Assembly (NCBI RefSeq): GCF_954871325.1
Contig: NC_088777.1
Coordinates: 42,199,366-42,263,365, forward strand
Direction: 5' to 3'
Origin: Gordionus sp. m RMFG-2023
Lineage: Eukaryota; Nematomorpha; Gordioida; Chordodea; Parachordodidae
DNA: 64,000 nucleotides
The stretch's first letter is position 1. Every line of letters begins with the position of its first letter. The notes under the pieces were generated by a model. The model searched no databases. It saw only the letters and a program-made list of their open reading frames with translations, and was not told the DNA's origin. Below, piece after piece: positions 1 to 11,869 of this stretch. The position numbers and the translations under genes were made by a program.

Positions 1-441
1 ATATTTTGGTCTATAATAATCAACCCAGAGTGCCATATAAAATATATTAATAAAATCCAACCAGAATTTTGAAAATTTAGCGGTTTTGGTCAGTGGGATT
101 AACTAAATTAACCGAAATTAGAGTTATTGAGAGTGTTGATAGTTTTTGTGAATTTATTAAATTCTTTACGTTGTTGGCATGATATTTTGCAAATAAAATT
201 GCTCAACTTACAATAATTGATAAAATTAATTTTTATTTTAAAACTTAATTTAGTTAAAATAAATTTCGCTCCTATATTTCAAATTTTAAATCTATCCTAG
301 ATATTCAAGTTTATATTTTTAGTTCATAGGGTAGCCAAGAAGGAAAATTAGGAGAAAAAGAATGCGTAATCTCTTGAGTTTAAATTGAGATAAATTATTT
401 ATATTTTTGAATTGATTTCCTATATATCGGTTATTTATTTG
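1..441. other. A+T-rich non-coding flank
   Basis: I see no open frame, RNA or repeat that I can name. It is the outer flank of the hAT composite that begins near 442. Confidence 0.5.
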
Positions 442-869
442 CAGAGTTGTTTGTTAAAGATCAAATCAAAAGATCGCCGAACCTGGATTCAATCCTAAAT
501 TTGTCAATTTTCCTGGATTTATGATCCTGATTTAAATTGAGAATCGTAATCGTGATCGAGATCATTTTTTTTTAATCGATCCCGATCCTTATACAAATTT
601 ATCTTTTACTTAAAAAGCAATAATAAAATAAAAATTGTGAAAATTAAATTAAAATATTATTTTTTAAAAAAATATCTATCTACATCATATTTCATCGAAT
701 TCCATTGCACCATATTATATATTTCTATTTTCCTAAATTTTATCTAAAACGTGATTTATAGCCTTCAAGTTTTATTTATTTAATTATATTTTATATAATA
801 TAAATAAATTTAGGTTTTAATAATGTCGTCCCTTTTAGATTTAAAAGATATAATACATCATATACCGAT

Positions 870-1785
870 ATAGGCGTAGCCAGTGGGGGGAAGGGGGGAA
901 GGGGAAATTCCCCTCCCCCTTCAGAAATTTATCACTTTTTGTGAATATCATTTTAAGCTATATATTAAATATAATTTTTTATAAAGTGAGTAATTTTAAT
1001 TTATTCATAAAAGTAAAATATAATTATAAAACTATTGATAAAATTAAATCATAAATTAAATAAAAAAATTAAAGCACAATACAAACAGTGGAATATTATA
1101 TGTCGTAGATTTACAGTATATCTAATTTTATCAATTATCATATGACAATCAAGTAATTTTTACCAATATAGCGAATTATATATTTTACGGAAAACTATAA
1201 AATATTGATAAGGACATCAGAAAATATCTTTTAAAGACATTGTGGGATGAATAATATGAAGATTAATTTTTAATATCATTTTTTATTTAAATAAGGCGTT
1301 AAATAAATAAATGCGAATTGTTGCTATATTTATTATCAAGAGCATTGAAGTAAAATTTGATAAAATATTAACTGTAATATATTCTCTAACTGTCAAATAA
1401 GTGAAATTTTACCTAGTTTTTTGTAACTAATTTTATATAATAGAGGAATATCAACTATATGACCCCTAATTTTTTTAAATAAATTTCTTATACTTGTTTG
1501 GAATAAATTATTATCATGCTTTTATATTAATGTATATACAAGTAATTCATTATATTTTATATAAACTAATGAAAATATATTCCATATTTGTTCCAGGCTT
1601 TTTTTAAATTAAAATTAACCTCCTATCTTGTAAAAATATTTTATAACTATAATATAGATTAAGGTAACCCGGTTGAAGGCCGGGCAAAAGGGGGCCAAAG
1701 GCCTGCCCAAAAGGGGTCTTGGAGTGAAGCACCCCATTAATTTTTTAATTCCCTCCCTTCTTAGGAAAACCCTAGCTACGCCTAT
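870..1785. mobile_element. Non-autonomous inverted-repeat element (MITE)
   Basis: An 11-bp perfect inverted repeat ATAGGCGTAGC (870-880) matches GCTACGCCTAT (1775-1785). G-rich and C-rich blocks lie just inside the ends (about 881-930 and 1670-1765), unlike the A+T-rich surroundings. There is no transposase frame. The motif GGCGTAGCYAG is also the end of the element at 2597, so the two are probably related hAT-type MITEs. I found no target duplication. Confidence 0.6.
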
Positions 1786-1852
1786 GGACAGCAGATATAA
1801 GTGAAAATGAGTATCTTTTACCATTTCATAATTTACGTATGTATTTTACTTT

Positions 1853-2068
1853 ACAGTGTTGTGATGATTTAATGAAGCATATTGACGATTTAATTTAAAC
1901 ACATGCATATATAATTATAATTTTTACAAATGTACAACAAAAGAAATATAAAAGAAATTTCAATAATGCTTTGTCTATATTTTAATTATTTTTGCAAATA
2001 TTATCATTTTATATGAATGGGTTTAAATTTAATCGTCAATATGTTTCATTAAATCATCACAACTCTGT
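1853..2068. mobile_element. Short MITE with ~45-bp terminal inverted repeats
   Basis: The left arm begins ACAGTGTTGTGATGATTTAA at 1853. The right arm ends at 2068 with its reverse complement, with few mismatches over about 45 bp. The loop between the arms is A+T-rich and non-coding. The ACAG/CTGT ends fit a hAT-type MITE, but no convincing target duplication is seen. Confidence 0.6.
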
Positions 2069-2363
2069 ATGTGAAATGGATGGAAGTAACTATACAATGA
2101 TAGGTGCAAAATATATTTATGTAAGAACAAAATATCTTCAAGGATTAGTATTTTAAACATAAAAGACTAAAAATATTAAATTTGATCAATATTTATGTTA
2201 TGACCATAAATACGATACAGATGATGGGCCAGGCCTGACTGTTAAATTTGAAAATGCTAAGTTTTGCAGATACCTGATTTATATGAATGAACACTTATTT
2301 AATAATAAATTAATTATCATTTCTTAATATAAATTTCCTTCACTGTGTGATGACAGTAACATA

Positions 2364-3169
2364 TTGGCAGCACTAATTCACCCAAAATTTAAGCTATGTT
2401 GGCCTTATATTAATCTGCAACAAAATCTGTTGGTAAAAGAAAGGTTAATTGTCCATTTGGAAAATATGCAGGGTCAAGCACATGCAGCAGATGCTTCAAA
2501 TAAATGTATGGATGAAATATATATTTTTTGGGAAAAATTCTTCACAAAATGCTTGTTCTATTAATAATTTTTTTTTATTCAAATGATGATTCAATACAGT
2601 GGCGTAGCTAGGAATTTTCCTTAGAAGGGGTCCATACATATAAAAGCCTGGGGGCTTCGCCCCCAGACCCCCTTTAACGGGCCTTCGGCTGGGTTTATCT
2701 TACAAATCATAACCATATCTTCGACAATATATAATAAATATATTTTTAATCAATAATTTGTTTTATAATTTAGTAGATTATTCTCAATGACTTTATAATA
2801 ATACTATCCAGAATAGTTTCAATAGTAATATAATATTCTTTCACAAACATCAAAACCAGAAAAATATAAATATTATTGGTATTTATTTGATATAAAGTCA
2901 CCACTTATAAGTCTTTTGAACGTATAATCTAAAAATAAATTTTTGCTCTGGGAGGGGTCCAAACCCGAAAACCACCCCCGTAGCTAAGCAACTGATTCAA
3001 TAGATATTTTTAATACTTATGCTAATTAAAAAAATATTTGCCATCAAGCGCTCATATGGAGCGCTTGTTTAATAAAGCTAAACATGTGCTTAATGAAAGA
3101 CGTGGATATTTAAATGATAATAAATTAGAAAAATTTTTATTATTAAAGGCTAATTTTAACTATAAATAA
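2364..3169 (+). pseudogene. hAT transposase, C-terminal remnant split by a MITE
   Basis: The translation from 2364 contains ALIHPKFK followed by a helix-rich stretch. After the inserted MITE (2597-2994) the same coding sense resumes at 3032-3169 with LPSSAHMERLFNKAKHV, ending with TAA at 3167-3169. The P-S-S-A-x-x-E-R-L-F block is the classic hAT C-terminal dimerisation motif. The upstream catalytic part is not recognisable, so only the last quarter to third of the transposase survives. It belongs to the hAT that spans 442-10686. Confidence 0.75.
2597..2994. mobile_element. hAT-type MITE with perfect 8-bp target duplication
   Basis: It starts CAGTGGCGTAGCTAGG and ends CGTAGCTAAGCAACTG, an imperfect inverted repeat. 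Identical copies of ATTCAATA lie directly outside at 2589-2596 and 2995-3002. Just inside the left end is a GC-rich hairpin (GGGGGCTTCGCCCCC, about 2650-2664). There is no coding capacity. It inserted into the 3' part of a hAT transposase gene. Confidence 0.9.
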
Positions 3170-3187
3170 ATTTATACTAATTGTTAT

Positions 3188-3584
3188 TTTTAATAGTCGT
3201 GTATGTTAGAGAAGGACTACTAGGTTGAGAATAATTGATTTATTTAAAGATAATATAAAATGAATCTAATTAATGTAAAATACAATCGATTACTAAATTT
3301 ATAAAATTAGATTTTGTATCAATGATATTGTTTTGTATATAAGAAAAAACATAATGGTCGTTTTCTGATTTTTTTCTGCTTTATATATCTATGAATAAAA
3401 TATAATCTTTTCAATTTGAATAATAATATTACAAAATATAATTTCTATACTTGTTCATATAACAATTCCTAAAATATAATACTTTTCTTAATTTTGAATA
3501 ATCATCTATGCTTGAACTTATCTTTTTCAAATATATTTTCTTTTTTGCTTAAATATTAAAAATAATCATTTGCATAATACAACA
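3188..3584 (-). repeat. 3' LTR of the 3188-8671 Ty3 element
   Basis: This aligns over its length with 8284-8671. On the minus strand it begins TGTTG. The polypurine tract lies just inside it at about 3585-3610. Confidence 0.85.
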
Positions 3585-4049
3585 CCCCCGCACTTAAGGA
3601 AGTCCTCCACCTCTTCCTGAGTCCTTATCTAGAATTGTATTATTGTCTCCTGTTTCTGCCGATAATGATAATAAAGCATTATTATTAGTCACATAAATAT
3701 TCAGGCGCACGCACATCATGTGGTTTCCTCCACATAACCAGCATTCTAGTTTTTATTTCACCATGTCTGAGTACCATCTTTTATCGACCATCATTCGTTT
3801 TGTGGGTTCCTGTAGAATCTCTCCATATCTATGTTGAGTTTCTTCCCTTGCTGCATTTAACCAATTCCTAGATTCTACTGAACCATTGATTTCTCTAATC
3901 TCTATTTTTATAATCCTATTTCCTACTTTAAAATAGGAAGCCATCTAAAACAGAATTAAACTATACGTATATATATTACCCTATAATCATACCACATATT
4001 ATTTATACACTTAAATCTGATTTTCTTTTAAAATTTAAACTCTCCACAT

Positions 4050-4405
4050 CTATGATTCTCATAATTCTTTCAGTTTTGTTAACACCAAAACTAATCCATT
4101 ATGTATATCTTTAACATTTAAAATTATTATTCTCATAATTGTCACTTGTTCATCAACATATTAATTATATTTATCATCAATTTTAAAACACAAAATTATG
4201 ATTCTCATAATTATCACTTGTTATACCTAAAACAAATGTATTATGTTTATCATCGATTTTCAAATACCCTCAGTTATGATTCTCATAATTTAACCCAACT
4301 TGTTAAAACAAATTAATTATGTCTATCATCAACACTTAAAATTAAGATTCTCATAATTATCACTTAATATACCAAACAAATCCATTATGTTTATCATCAA
4401 TTTTA
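4050..4405. repeat. Five-copy ~70-bp tandem repeat inside the Ty3 element
   Basis: The phrase GATTCTCATAATT, or a one-base variant, recurs at about 4053, 4128, 4199, 4278 and 4347, followed each time by CACTTGTT-like and TTATGTTTATCATC-like segments. It lies between the integrase end and the 3' LTR, where Ty3 elements usually have only a short non-coding spacer. Confidence 0.75.
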
Positions 4406-4418
4406 AGACTCATCGTTC

Positions 4419-7400
4419 CTAACCTACACACCTAGGTCTTAATTGCTTAATATGCCTTGCATATGTTCCTTCTTGTCCTTCAATTTCTATTTCTACCTTT
4501 TTCCTTCCTATATTCTTACTTACTATATCCTTCCCCCATTTAATTGGACCATCAAAAAGTAGAATCCATACTAAACTTCCAACTTTAAATTTCTCCTCAT
4601 ATGTATAATCCTTTTGTTTTATTTTTTCTTTCAAAAAATCTATTTCAGTTCTTGTTTTTCTACCTAAAAACATCTCTGCTGGTGAATTCCCTTTGCTAGT
4701 CTTAGTATTGTTATATGCTAATAATAATAACCACCATTTTCCCTCTCCGTATTTTTCTTTTTTTAACCAATTTTTCACTATAGCTACCATTCGTTCAGCT
4801 TGTCCATTACTTCTTGGATAATGTGGTGGAGATAATAAATGTTCAATTTTTCATCTATCACATAACTTATCAAATGTTCTGCCTCTGAATGGACCACCAT
4901 CGGATACTAAAGTCTTCATTAATCCATATTTACTTACAAAATCTTTTATTTTATCCAAAGCTATTTTTGTTGATAGACCTGATACCTGTTGGCAATTTAT
5001 ATTTTGCACCTGCATCTACCATAATAAAATATTTCTTTCTTTCATATTCTAAAAAATCTATGTATATTCTTTCACAAGGCACATTTCTGGCCATTTATCT
5101 TCCTTATTTCTTGCTGGTAAATTTGCCCCCATATTACATGTTTAACAACTCTTAGCTAATTCTTCTATTTCACTATTCATCTTGGGCCATTAAATGTATT
5201 CTCTTGCTTTATTCTTCATATTTTCTATGCCTTGATGTCCTGTATGTATTACAGCTAATGTATCTTTTCTTAACTTATTGGGTATCACTAATCGATATCC
5301 TCTCAATAAACAATTGTCATCTATATTTAATTCACTCCTTATATTCTTAAATGTTTTGTCTTCACTTTTCCATTCTGCATCTCCTTTCAAACAAGTTCTA
5401 ATTCTTATAAATTCTTCATCTTTTTTGGATATCTCCCCTACTATTTCAAAAGTTATGGGTTTTTCTTTTGTATCTATCTTCAAAACTCTTATAACATTAC
5501 TATTTAATTCTTCTTCTTCTTCTATATATTCTAAACTATTGATTACTGGATCTTTGTCTTCAATATCTTTATTAAACAATCTCGATTATATATCTGGTAA
5601 GCAATTTTGTTTACCCGCTCTGAATCTTATCTCAAAATTGAAATTACCAACTAAAATTAACCATTTTTGTAACCTTGGTGAAATCATAAGTTTCTTATTT
5701 TCCTTCTTGAATAAATCTACCAAAGGCTTATGATCGGTATATAAGACAAACCTTCTTCCAATCAGATATTCTTTGCATTTCCCTAGCCCGAATTTCACAG
5801 CAAGAGCCTCCTTCTCGATCGTGGAGTAATTTTTCTCAGTGCTACTAAACCGTCTCGATAAGAATAAAATCGGTTTCTCAATATTATCTTTCATCTGTAA
5901 TAAAGCTCCTCCTATACCTTCATTAGAAGCATCTACTGTTAATATAATATCTAAATTCTCATTAAAACAATTTAAAATCGAATTCTCTACCATCTTTATT
6001 TTCAATTTTTCGAAACTTCCCTCCTGTACTTCTCCCCATTCAAACCTTTTATTTTTTTTTAATAATTCATACAACGGTGCGGCAATTTCTGCAAAATTTT
6101 GAACAAAACATAATAATTCGTTGCTCCTAAAAACGCCTGTAATTCAGTTTTATTATTTGGTGCTCTCATGTTCATTATCTTATCTATATTCTTTGTAATT
6201 GGAGTAATTTCATTTCCCTTTATAATATGTCCTAAATACTTTATTTCTCTTACTCCAAAAACACTCTTATTCATATTAGCTTTTAAACCATTTTCTAATA
6301 TAATACCTAACACTTTAACTAATCTAGTATTGTGCTCTTCTTCTGTTCTACCAGATATTAAATAATTCCTTTTAATCCCTGAAATAACGCAGCCATAGTT
6401 CTTTGAAATATCGGAGCCGATGCTTTCGATCCAAATGGTAAACGACAAAAAGCAAATAAACCTCTATGTGTTGTAATTGTTAGCATTCTACTTGTTTTCT
6501 CACTCGCCTTAATCTGTAAATATGCGTTAGAGAAATCTATCTTCGAAAAATATGTTGCTCCTTTTAAATTTGCCAATAGTTCTTCTATTCTCGGTAAAGG
6601 ATACCTTACTTTGATAATCCAAGGATTTAACAAAATTCTATAATCTATGCATAACCTTAAGCTATTATCTGGTTTTCTTACGGGGACTAAAGGTGTGGCC
6701 CATTCACTATGCACTATTGGCCGTATTATACCTTCTTTTAACCTATATTTAATTCCTTATCAATTTCTTCTATCCAAGAAAACGGTAATCTTATTAATCC
6801 ACAAAATTTAGCCTGGTAATTTTCTAATAACTTTATATCTATTTCAACATTTTTTAGAGTACCTAATTCTTCTTTAAAAACTTCCTTGTACTTATCTAAG
6901 ATAATGTATATTTCCTTATTCATTTCTCTTCAACAGTCTCATCCTGTTCTACTTTATTCACCATTATCTTTTTTTTCAGCTGAAGTTACCTCTATTAATT
7001 TAATATCTTTTAATACTTTATTCTCTTCTATTTTGTCTCTATATCTAATCAAAATTTCTGGAGATCGATTTCTAAGTTTATCGAGAACTACATCTTGTTT
7101 ATCTTTTATCATAACTTAATTTTATAAAAATCACTCTTTATTATATTGCTATTTGTCTCATTAATTTCAGAAACTGTTCCAAAAAAATTCCACCAATTAT
7201 AAATAGGACCTATCGTTTTTATGTCACACCAACCTAAAATTGGCTCGATCTTTAAGGAAGTTATCCATAACGTTATATCTTTATTAATTCCAGACAACCT
7301 TATCCTAAAATAACCTAAAATTTTCACAATGCTACCATCTAATTGTTTGGCTCTTATCTTTCTTACAACAAATTCTTCTTCTGGCCAAAATTTATTGAAA

Positions 7401-7441
7401 TCCTTTATACTCATCAGACTAATCTCCGCTCCTGTATCCAA
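4419..7441 (-). pseudogene. Ty3 pol remnants (protease, RT, RNase H, integrase)
   Basis: On the minus strand, in order: the protease start MDTGAEISLM near 7441; reverse transcriptase (YPLPRIEELL, FSKIDFSNAYLQIKASE, CRLPFG) at about 6715-6360; RNase H (LTVDASNEGIGGALLQ, YTDHKPLVDLF) at about 6000-5700; the integrase zinc-binding H-x-G-H-Q-G area near 5250; and the end of the integrase core (NSPAEMFLGRKTR) near 4680. Order and motifs are typical of Ty3. It is a fossil with several breaks. Confidence 0.9.
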
Positions 7442-7684
7442 TAAAAAACATATTTCTACTTCCTTAATCTTTATATTAATTCTCGGGCGTCTATTCTTCT
7501 TTAAAAAACCTTCTAATTCTATATTTCATACCTCTTCATCAATCACATATTTGTTCTATATATTTCAAAATTTCCATTTTCTATCTTTATATCTCTCATT
7601 TTATCTCTACTTCTATTATTATTACATGATTTATTAAAAAAATTACTATTAACAAAATTATCATAATAATCAAAATTCTTTTCT

Positions 7685-7875
7685 AGTCAAATCTTACACC
7701 TTTCCTGTGTGTGTCCTTCCTGACCACAATTAGTACATCTCATGATCAAATTATTCATTCTACATCTTATTGCTACGTGGCCATTCTTGCCACATCTCGC
7801 GCATTTTAAATCTTTGGTTAATTCACACTGTCGCGACATGTGACCCGGCTGATCACAACTATAGCACCTTATCTG
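7685..7875 (-). pseudogene. Ty3 gag zinc-knuckle region
   Basis: Three CCHC knuckles follow one another on the minus strand: CYSCDQPGHMSRQC, CARCGKNGHVAIRC and CTNCGQEGHTQERC. They are the nucleocapsid part of gag. Little recognisable gag lies between them and the 5' LTR at 8284. Confidence 0.8.
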
Positions 7876-8283
7876 TCAGTAATTATCTATATGTCTTACC
7901 TTATCTTCTTCTCTTATTAAATCCCTCAATTTTTCTATTTCTCTACTATCTATTTTAATATAAGCCGTAAATCTTCCTATTGTTATACCTAATGCAAAAA
8001 CTAAAAACATCAAAACAAGAACTATTAACAAAATGTTATCTATTAAAAAATTTCAATATTTATCTGTGCAATATACATTACAGAGTACTTCATAAAAATT
8101 TAATTAAAAAAATTTAATTATTCTACTGACATTAAACGAATATAGAAAAACTATAATTATTAATAATACCGTATAATATAAATATTTCATTGATTTATAA
8201 TATTTTTTACCTTAAATTTTCCTTTGTGAACTTTTCCTTCCCTGGTTCAATTTTATTTTATATTTTCCTCTCTCCGGCACCAC

Positions 8284-8671
8284 TTTTAAGAGTCGTGTGT
8301 GTTAGAGAAGGACTACGAGGTTGAGAATAATTGATTTATTTAAAGATAATATATAATGAATCTAATTAATGTAAAATACAATCGATTACTAAATTTATAA
8401 AATTAGATTTTGTATATAAGAAAAAATTTAATGGTCGTTTTCTGATTTTTTTCTGCTTTATATATCTATGCATAAAATATAATCTTTTAAATTTGAATAA
8501 TAATATTATAAAATATAATTTCTATACTTGTTCATATAACAATTCCTAAAATATAATACTTTTCTTAATTTAATCATCTATGCTTGAACTTATCTTTTAT
8601 CAAATATATTTTCTTTTTTGCTTAAATATTAAAAATAATCATTTGCATAATAATAATCATTTGCAACAACA
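8284..8671 (-). repeat. 5' LTR of the 3188-8671 Ty3 element
   Basis: It matches 3188-3584. The downstream target duplication GTTAT is at 8672-8676. The primer-binding site lies on its low-coordinate side near 8260-8282. Confidence 0.85.
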
Positions 8672-8737
8672 GTTATATTTATATTATATTATTCAATTAC
8701 AATAAATTTATATCATATTTAATTTATTTTTATATTA

Positions 8738-10577
8738 CAGTGAAACAAGTGTTAAAAATCAACTAACAATAAAAATTGGTAAATATAATAAAGTTTTATT
8801 TTAATTTAATACATATTGAAATTAAATATGGACAAGTAATTAATTAACAAGATTAATCGTTGTGTTGGAAATTTAATTAAAAATAAAAAAATGTGTTATA
8901 CATTTATTAATTTTTTAAATTTTTCTTAAATAAGTAAAAAAAAATATTAATTAATTTTTTAAATTTTTCTTAAATAATAAAAAAAAATGTTTAATATAGA
9001 ATCTTTATTATCCAATAATAATATTAATTTTTCCAATTTAAATGAAAACTCCCAATCTTCGTCGAGAATTCAAAGACCAAAAAGAATACACAAATATTGG
9101 AATAAATAGATATAGTTACTAAAATGTTATCAATGCCTGAAAGAGAACAGATGAAAATTAAAGACATTGAAAAATACTCCGAAATGTCTACAGCATCAGT
9201 TCATACATTTAGACGGGACACATTCCCAGATATAAATGGAGAACCTTTAAAAGAATATAATATTCAAAAAAGAGGAAGTAAAAAAAAGTTACTTCCATAA
9301 TTGAAAGACTCATCATATATTTATATGGATAATAATACTCTTACTATCCAGCAGATAATATAAAATTTACCTCCTAGTCCAAAAACGAAAACAACGATTA
9401 GTAAATATATTAAAAATATAGGTTGGTCAAAAAAAAACTGGCAAGGAGCCTGATAGAAGAAATACTCTTGGGGCAATCAATATTCATCAAATCTATTGTG
9501 TAAAGATCTTAAATACCCCAAGAGAAAAATTATATTTCTTAGATGAAACTGGAATAAACTTGTACGTTGTACCAATCTACGCCTGGACACCATATAATGT
9601 CCGTCCAGTAATAAAAATTCCATCCTCTAAGGGTAAAAATGTAAGCATACTTTGTACAATTGGAATTGGAGGGGTAATCCATAATAATCGAATGAGCTTA
9701 TAATGGGTTGTTATTCCGTAATTTTATGACAGAGCTTATCAGTGTCTTACCACCAGATGCAATTATTGTAATGGATAATGCATCTATCCATAGAAACCAT
9801 CTTATCGATGCATATAAAGATAGGATTAAATATCTACCACCATATTTCACCTCAGCTAAATCCCATCGGAAATTTTTTTGGAGTCCTGAAAAATAAATAT
9901 CGAGCAATAAACCCCCGCCCTAACTCAAGAGATGAAATTATTGGGAATATTATTCAGCTCTTACACGGATTTATTCCTTATGATTTTACTAACTTTTACA
10001 ATCACATGCAAAACTATTTGGAGTTGGGTTATCGCGGGCAACTGATTAATTAGGTAATCCTTTTAATTGATTTGTATTAATAATTATAATATTAACTCTT
10101 TTAATTTCTAAAAAGGTACCATCAACAAATTTGTGGAACAATAGAATATTTTGATAAATTATAATTATATTTTTTATGTATTAATTATTTTATCGAAGTT
10201 ATTATAAAAATTTATAGTATTATCATATTTTTATCGAAATAAATGGGTGCAAAATTTTAAAATAGATTACATTTAAGAAATTCGAAAATATTTTCAAATA
10301 TCAAAAAAACTTTTTACAAAAAATGATTTAGAATTTTAGATGAAATTTAATCAAAAATCTTATTTGATCATTCTCAAAGAAGATCAAAAAAAAATTCCAT
10401 TTTTTATCACAAATTTCTATTTACAACATAATTTCTTTTTATTAATTTAAAAACGATTAATCTTGTTAATTAATTGCTTGTCCATATTTAATTTCAATAT
10501 GTATTAAATTAAAATATAATTTTATTATATTTATCCCCTTTTATTGTTAGTTGATTTTTAACACTCTCGTTTCACTG
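8738..10577 (+). mobile_element. Tc1/mariner-type transposon with ~120-bp inverted repeats
   Basis: The ends are CAGTGAAACAAGTGTTAAAA at 8738 and its near reverse complement finishing at 10577. The inverted match continues for about 120 bp (to about 8865, and back to about 10445). TA lies directly outside both ends (8736-8737 and 10578-10579), the target duplication of the IS630-Tc1-mariner superfamily. A plus-strand transposase remnant fills the inside. It sits in the outer hAT just after the Ty3 element. Confidence 0.92.
8987..10053 (+). pseudogene. Tc1/mariner transposase, decayed
   Basis: It begins MFNIESLLSNNNINFSN, an Asn/Ser-rich leader. A basic PKRIHKYWNK segment and a helix-turn-helix-like stretch (MKIKDIEKYSEMSTASVHTF) follow. 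The DDE core survives as MDNASIHRNHL at about 9770-9805, the second catalytic Asp block, and as a P-Q-L-N-P-I-G-N-F-F-G block near 9850, the third catalytic block. The C-terminus runs to LGYRGQLIN and TAA at about 10053. Several in-frame stops (the first just after the WNK motif) and at least one frame change near 9850 make it a pseudogene. It shares its N-terminal plan with the frame at 47507-47935. Confidence 0.88.
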
Positions 10578-10686
10578 TATTTAATTCTGCATTTAAAAAA
10601 ATGTCGATCCTGGGATTCGATCTTCTTTTATTGAAAAGATCGTGATTCGATCATTTTAAAAGGATCGATTAACAAACCTGCATTGC

Positions 10687-11861
10687 ATTTATGGGTTCAC
10701 GTCACATCTACCCCACATTTTTTTTGCATTTGAATATAGAATCTACCAGTAATTTTCTATGAACTTTCACCTTATATTTTTTTGTCAAGGATTTTCTCTG
10801 CACTTACAAATATTCTTTTCTAAAATGTATTTAAAAACCTTTTAACAACTTCCATCTTTAATTATTGCCAAAAGTTCACACTAAAACCCTGTAAGTTGAC
10901 CCGAAGCCCGGCTCCACCCAAATCCAAGATCAAGAGGGGGCAGGGAAAGGGATTTAGGCCTGGCTAGGGTTAAATATAATAAAATATTTTAGGACTAATC
11001 ATAAGCGTAAATTTTTTTATGAAAATCGGGCCAGCGGTCCTAGTAGATATTTAAATTAAGGAATACCTCATAAAAATTTCTCCTTTTTTTCAAAAGAAAA
11101 TGATAAATAAAACGTATATGTGATAAGGACACAAAAATTTGCCATATCTTCATAAATATTTAATTTATATTTTTTAATTAAAATCTCTGGCAGGACTTGA
11201 GCCTGAAATAAAAATTTTGGCATAGCCGAGTTGAGTATTTGTAGAGAGGCTCTTAGTTTCAAATCTTTTCTCAAAAAGATTTTATCTAAAATATTCTAAC
11301 AAGTTCCATTTCACCATTATTTAGTTGGAACTGTGCCCCGCCGCGTCACGCCATCACCACCACCAGACATTCTTTAACAATTTCGTGACTACTATTCAAT
11401 ATTGTTTAACGCTCCTTAGCAGCCCTGAGTATCTGTTAAAGTTTACCGAATGTATTGGGTTGAATGTTTAATAAAACATACTATTCCTCATAATCGAGTA
11501 CTTAGATTTATCAAGCCTTAGCATAAATCACGTTGCAATAAATTCAGTAGATATCTAATTTTTGATCAAAATTTAAGAAAATTAAACTGCATTTCTTTAT
11601 TTTATTATAAAATATAATAAGTAACATAACCACATATAAATTTGTGCTATTATTTTTATAAATATATTTCATTAAAATGAATATAAATAATTGAAATTAT
11701 CTCTTCATTTATAATAAATAAATTAAATTCTAAAGTAGTTATGCATGGGTTCGGATGTATTAATAACGATTCGGTTCTCTTTTTTTGAGATTTTCTTATA
11801 ATGGTCTGTCAATTTTGGTTAAGAAAATTATAAGCATATTTTAGTTTTACGGTGTGGTTTA
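10687..11861. other. Non-coding stretch
   Basis: A+T-rich and without a supported gene. A GC-richer patch at about 10890-11060 (CCCGGCTCCACCC, GGGCCAGCGG) looks like debris of a hAT-type element, but I cannot define its ends. Confidence 0.4.
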
Positions 11862-11869
11862 TCTCAACA

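Larger units (their letters stand above)
3188..8671 (-). mobile_element. Ty3-family LTR retrotransposon, broken
   Basis: A 5.5-kb unit on the minus strand with ~390-400-bp LTRs at 3188-3584 and 8284-8671 and GTTAT as a 5-bp target duplication (3183-3187 and 8672-8676). On the minus strand the order is 5' LTR, a TGGTGCCGG primer-binding site, gag zinc knuckles (about 7690-7870), protease, reverse transcriptase, RNase H, integrase, a GCGGGGG-rich polypurine tract and 3' LTR. This is the Ty3 order. The LTRs differ by many point changes and small indels, so it is an old fossil. The coding region has many breaks, roughly half a dozen or more. Confidence 0.9.
442..10686 (+). mobile_element. Old hAT transposon carrying nested insertions
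   Basis: The two ends look like one terminal inverted repeat: CAGAGTTGTTTGTTAAAGAT at 442 and the reverse complement of GGATCGATTAACAAACCTG at about 10662-10680. Both ends carry GATCG-type subterminal repeats (about 470-600 and 10606-10665). Inside are a hAT transposase remnant on the plus strand (2364-3169), three small inverted-repeat elements, a whole Ty3 unit (3188-8671) and a Tc1/mariner unit (8738-10577), each with its own ends. Without the insertions the element would be about 1.4-3 kb, a normal hAT size. No clean 8-bp target duplication is visible: ATTTATTT on the left against ATTTATGG on the right is imperfect. The outer limits are inferred. Confidence 0.5.

Noticed and set aside
4050-4405. 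A CRISPR-like array
   Set aside because: The units are continuous ~70-bp tandem repeats without unique spacers, in a eukaryotic retroelement.
5278-5733. A 151-codon plus-strand frame
   Set aside because: It lies antisense to clear Ty3 pol sequence on the minus strand.
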